A DNA stretch of 64,000 nt from assembly GCF_008831285.2 (NCBI RefSeq), contig NC_045138.2, positions 5,051,205 through 5,115,204 on the forward strand, given 5' to 3'. The translations under genes were made by a program, and so were the position numbers. Below, piece after piece: positions 59,040 to 64,000 of this stretch. How positions within the stretch are numbered: the stretch's first letter is position 1; each line of letters starts with the position of its first letter. This DNA comes from Nymphaea colorata. Its lineage: Eukaryota; Streptophyta; Magnoliopsida; Nymphaeales; Nymphaeaceae. A model generated the notes under the pieces. It was not told the DNA's origin. It searched no databases and was given only the letters and a program-made list of their open reading frames with translations.

Positions 59040-62000
59040 ATGCCGAAGAGGGGAAAAGAGAGGGAGGAGGACGGGAACCCTAGCTCCGGCGACTCCGATG
59101 GTGACGCGCCGGCGAAGAAGGGCGCCAAGCGGTCGTTTGGCGGCAGCAGCGACGACGGGGTCGTCGTCTGCGAGGTATAATCCCTTGCCTTCTTCTGTAA
59201 TCGTTTTCCTTGTTTGCTTTCCTTACCGTGATAGTTTGGGCGGATGTCCTTGCTCCTTTTTCATCCCTTTCGCGGCAGTGAAGCCCTAACCCTTAAAATT
59301 TGTGCAAGGATAGACACGAAATGGTTAGAATATTCAATGATGAATGTTATCATTTCCGCTTTGGTTCCATATAGGTTCGTAGTTATTCACATTTCTGAAC
59401 CCTGCCTCTCCTTGCACGAAGACAAGTACGCCCAAGAAATGACGTCAGGAGGGCTTCTGTGATCTTATTTATTTGTTACATCTTGTTATTGTCATAATAG
59501 ATTTCGAGGAATCGGAGGGTATCGGTGAGGGTTTGGCAGGGTAAGCCGACGGTGGATATCCGCGAGTTTTACATGAAAGATGGAAAGCAGATGCCTGGGA
59601 AGAAAGGTTATTCATTTTTCTGCTTTTTCTATTTTATTATTCTTTCTTTTACTTCATTTTCTCATGAGTTGTTAGTTTTTCGGCTTAGCTAGTTTTCTGC
59701 CTGTCCGTTCATTGCTTTTTTGTGTTTGATGAGTTGATAGCCTTTGTGAAATGACTGAAAATGGATACTTATCTTCAGGGGAACTTTATTTTCATGGTTA
59801 TACTTCCTTTTTTCAGATCTTTCATTGTTTTCAGTTTATTTTTGGTGGTATCTTTCTTAAGGAATGATAAGATATACAAACAGGATGTCTTACTGCAAGA
59901 ATCCCTAACTTGTCAGTGAGCTGCATAAGGAAGATGCTCTACAAGAGGCCTTATATTAGACAAGGATCACTATATACGCTCTGCTGCAATGCAGTTGAAA
60001 ATATGTACCTACTGTTTTGGGGTTTGTTTGTTCGTTTCATGACACACTGTTAGGCCGTCTTTTTATGGGCTTGAGCCTTGAACAGCTTCTTTCATAGACT
60101 GAAACATTTGATACCTTGTCACATCGACAAGTCTGCCTTTGCAACATTTCTTGTTCATTGTTGACTGTACAATCTTCTTGAATTGGTGGGTGTGGGATTT
60201 GCTTAATTAGCTGCACTGGGGACCTGCTTAATTAGCTGCTCATGTAGGGTTTTTGGTTCTGGAATTCATCTTTAGAAGAATTTGTTTCATTGACTGAAAT
60301 TTGAGATGGTCATACTAATCAAAAGTATTGCCCAACATTGAAGATAGCCGTTGACATTTTAAAATAAACAAAAAGAAATATACACGGACATGCAGGATGA
60401 CATATATACATACATGTGAAAGAGGTTTTCTTGTTCATTCTTTAAAGGTAGTTAATAATGTCATGATGTTATAGATATTTGTTTTTTTTTTGGCAAGCTT
60501 TGATTATCTGAAGATTTTATAACCTTTTCTTGATATTGTTGTTTTCATTCTTGTTCGGTGATAAAATTGTTGTATTCTCAAAATATTGCTTATGTTGGCA
60601 GCTATCACAGAAACATTTGAATGTCTTCTTGTGTGCAGCTTTTCTTGGATAATATCTTCCACTTGTTCAGTTGGCTGCTCATATGGGATTCAACCTGAAT
60701 ACAACACACACGCACACACACAACACATTCTCCTTGTTCTGTTTCTAAACAGTAGCCCCCTTGGTGATTGTAGATTTTCATGGGGGGCACTTGGTCTGAT
60801 GCTTTTCTATTCGCTTCCATTTTTTTTATGAATTTGATGCATGATCATTTTAAATTGTGCTTCCTAAACATAAAAAACATGTGGGTTTTAGAGACACTCT
60901 ATTTATTCAATGTTCAAAAAAAAGATACCCGGTCACACGACAGAGAAATTACACATGCATGGATATAAAAAGTGTTCTAGATGCTTCCTCCCAATCTTTT
61001 TGGTTGAACAATCAGTCAGCTGACTAGATGTCTGGTTGGACCAATTTCTGGTCTGGCATTTAGTAAATGTTTCATCGTTGACCAACTAGAGATGTTTGGT
61101 ACATACTGAAAAAAATGGGTTTTTATTAGTTTTTTTTTTGCATTTTAAGATGTGTACTCATTTAAGATGTTGTTTAATTGAAGCTATAGATTTTATATGA
61201 TATAGATTCTGGCAGCAATGTACAAAACCTATATAGTTTACAAGTATATATAGAAGCATGCAATCATATATATGTCTGTGTTTTCTTGTACCTCCTTATT
61301 GGTTTTATTTTAGTCAACTGACTTGGACTAGCTGAAACTGACTAGTCTTAAGGTCTCAAGACTCTCAACTGACCTGTGTTTGATGTAACGATTTTTTGAT
61401 TACTGAGCCCACAATTTATGCACCTGAAGAAAACATACAACATGTTTGATCTGAAGTTCAGTGGATGAACACAAAATCATACTGACAGTCGGTAAGATCA
61501 ATCATGCAATACTGTCCAAGGAAAGGTTTTTTTTTTTTTTTTAATGAGAGTATTTAACAAGTTATTAAGTTCTTCTAATTTGATAAAATTTTATGAGAGT
61601 GCTTGTGGAAGGTATTTTAAAATCCTCATAATATTGGAATGACCCAGTGAATGGAATATGTTTGAACTTTGAATGGCACTGTTGTTGTTAATGACCATCA
61701 GACCATGTATTGGGCACTAATGCATCTAGCTCCTTGGCCAGTTAAAAAAATACCAGTTGCCAGTTATACTGTGTGGCATAGACACGTATCCATATAGAAG
61801 ATTATAACCATTTTTGTTTTACAAAATATAATTGTTACAAACATCATTTGTGCAGTGTGAAACATGTATTTTAGAAACTCGTTTTTTCATTTTCTTTTCT
61901 AAGGCAAAGTTCACTGCTCTATGGTATTGGATACTGGAAATTGCTTGGCGTTCCTATGTCAATTGTGGTACTTTGTTAGATGCGATTTCTGGATATTTAT

Positions 62001-63252
62001 TTTCACAGATAAGAAGCCAGTCTTTCTAAAAACGTGTGTATGTGTTGCATTTTAAAATGGTGCTTGGAGAGGCTGCATTAGAACAACTTTGAGAACTAAG
62101 GCTCTATTAGGGAACTTTTAGCTGGCCATCTCTCTGTATTTAACTAAAAAAGTGGTTCAATAACTATTAATTCCTAGAAATGGTACCCGCAATTGGCAGC
62201 TACCCCATTCCCTAGTGCATGACATTTTAAACACCAGCGAAAACCATGGTTAGTCTGCAGACTCACAATTTAGTGATAATTTCGATTAATGCAAGAACTA
62301 ATATAACCTGGCTCTTCTGTCAATCTGCATGCTTATCTTTTTTGTATTTTAGTGATATTATGGAGGGGATGCACATGACTGAGCTGCGAGCTTGGACTGT
62401 TGAAGCATGTCTCTGATGCTGCAAGCACATGACTGAGCTGCGAGCTTGGACTGTTGAAGCATGTCTCTGATGCTGCAAACTGAAGCTCAAGAATTTCTTG
62501 AACTCAAGCAGCATAGAACAATCTCATGCTTGTGATTTTTTACTCAAAAATTCTATTCTGTAAGTAAAATTGCAAATATTCACGTGGAACAATCATAACA
62601 GAAATTGCTAGTAGGCACCTGTTTGATGATCTCTCGCTAAATTTTTTGCATATGCAAAACAGCACATCTTTTAGAGGCCAGTGTATCCATAGCTAATTAG
62701 GAAGTTAATGCTCTTTCAAGCAACAATTCTATACTTATAACATTTAAGGTAACATCTAAACCATCAATTAGATTGTTCTTCATGCTTGAACCCTTCTTCC
62801 AGCCTCTTGGAGCATGAAAGATCTTAAGGTTTCCGTCATTGTATTAAGTTATTCTGAAGTTTTATAACTTGTAATAGTTTTGGTCCTTTTGAATCATTTT
62901 TGAGCCTTCGGTATGCAATTGTGCATGCTTTTTTTATTGTTAAAGCTAAATTGGATGTCACCTTCTGAATGGCAAAATGTGGATCTGTTTATTTGAAGTC
63001 CCAACTTTTTTTGTGATTACTCATGATCAAGTGGAAAATAACAATACTATTTTCCTTCCTTCTTTTTGCCCCCTCCAGGCATATCTCTATCTCTGGATCA
63101 GGTATACTTATTTCTTTTCTGCTTCTATTTGCCTACATATTTTACCTTCAGTCTCTTCTGTAGTTTATACTGTTGCTCTCTCTTCTTGCTAGTGGAAAAT
63201 TTTGCGTGACAATTTGGAGAAAATTGACAAGGCAGTGACGGAGAATTCTTAG
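59040..63252 (+). CDS. PC4/Sub1-type transcriptional coactivator (KIWI family)
   Basis: Small nuclear single-stranded-DNA-binding coactivator of RNA polymerase II. Exons: 59040-59174, 59501-59606, 63079-63101, 63193-63252. They give 324 nt and 107 aa, the same length as Arabidopsis KIWI, with GT-AG introns and compatible phases. The N-terminus is hydrophilic with an acidic/serine and lysine-rich stretch (SSGDSDGD, PAKKGAKR). The PC4 domain fills residues about 42-105 (VVVCEISRNRRVSVRVWQG, DIREFYMKDGKQMPGKKG, ISLSLDQWKILRDN). Exon 3 is only 23 nt, between a 3.5-kb intron and a 91-bp intron. The ATG is the first after the TATA-like box. No disabling change. Confidence 0.95.
62371..62478. repeat. 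Perfect 54-bp tandem duplication in KIWI intron 2
   Basis: Two adjacent copies (62371-62424 and 62425-62478) begin GCACATGACTGAGCTGCGAG and end TCTGATGCTGCAA. They appear identical, so the event is recent. Confidence 0.95.
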
Positions 63253-64000
63253 TGTAAGTGGACATCTTTTTAGTCACAGAATGGTTCTTAACGTTGATTA
63301 CATTCTCATGCCCTTTTAGGGCAATGGATGTGTTTTGTACCTTTCTCTCTAACCTGATCCTTTTGATATGTCTGGAGGTAGCTTGAAGCTCTTGGTCTAT
63401 ACTAGTTTGTTCATGGTCTGTATATTAAGCTTTTGTTGCTAGACACATTGCAGTGTTGTTCTTATGTGCAAGTCAAGATTTCTAGTGTATGTAGTTGCAT
63501 AATTTTAGTTGTAATAGAATATGCTTCGTTTTTTTGCACTAATTTCCAATTTAACTAGTTGGTCCACGGATACAGAAACTGTGATTAAGCTTCTGAAACG
63601 GGTAATTCATACATAGTTGGGTGGTGTTCTCTATCCATTTGTTGCGTGCAGCCATCACAATTCAAGCCTACATTTCCATGCACACTTTGCTCCATGTCAC
63701 ATTAGAAAGGTCAGCTGCCCTTTTGCTGGGGTAAGAGAATTGAGCCCTTGTGTGGTGCCTGGTTACATGTAACTGTTTATGCTTCAAATTTTCAGAGGAA
63801 TTATGTTTCTTCTATCTTTCTGTAACTTAGGCATTAGATCAGATATTTTCTGGTGATTTTACATGGAGCAGGTTTATGGGTTACATGCATGGCCCTAGTG
63901 TATGCACGGGCCAAACTGCCCCTCACAAGCCTGTGTGTGGGGACGTGGATTTGAGTGTGTGCATCGAGCATGTGGTCCGTCATCTTCTCTTTCTGAGAGC
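63253..64000. other. 3' flank of KIWI, no further gene
   Basis: This segment contains the probable KIWI 3' UTR and unique AT-rich sequence. No splice-consistent or domain-bearing frame was found before the window ends. Confidence 0.4.

Overview
This is nuclear DNA of a flowering plant. The genes are intron-rich with GT/AG splice sites, and their products are recognisable plant housekeeping proteins. Long introns and spacers are full of TA/CT microsatellites, MITEs and retroelement debris. The sequence alone does not fix the species. I see no bacterial-type operons, CRISPR arrays, tRNA or rRNA genes.

Three genes can be assembled with every exon junction in phase. (1) A ubinuclein/HPC2-type histone-chaperone subunit: minus strand, 13 coding exons, 740 aa, 10026-23808. 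(2) GPI1/PIG-Q, a subunit of the enzyme for the first step of GPI-anchor synthesis: minus strand, 9 coding exons, 681 aa, 33162-38233. (3) A PC4-type transcriptional coactivator of the KIWI family: plus strand, 4 coding exons, 107 aa, 59040-63252. They belong to unrelated pathways.

Three gene remnants were found by reading across frames. A TRICHOME BIREFRINGENCE-LIKE pseudogene lies at 1561-3553 (minus). A truncated, frameshifted vacuolar H+-pyrophosphatase 5' fragment that keeps its first intron lies at 44955-46468 (minus). The 3' part of a PLS-type PPR gene lies at 55132-56149 (minus), cut off by a mobile-element terminus.

Layout: 1-10 kb, repeats, hAT-like MITEs and the TBL pseudogene. 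10-24 kb, the ubinuclein gene, with a MITE and tandem duplications in its introns. 24-33 kb, gene-poor spacer with MITEs and microsatellites. 33-38 kb, GPI1. 38-41 kb, microsatellite-rich spacer with a Mutator-like MITE. 41-58.7 kb, a large accessory block bounded by near-identical inverted arms of about 1.8 and 1.7 kb. That block holds an unclassified GC-rich segment, the V-PPase and PPR remnants, and a nearly complete Ty1/copia element with 492/507-bp LTRs. 58.7-64 kb, the KIWI gene, starting 300 bp outside the right arm.

The most unusual feature is the 17.7-kb inverted-repeat block at 41071-58741. I found no convincing evidence of a wholly new biological system. The repeat architecture, the hidden pseudogenes and the very short coding exons are the points worth checking.
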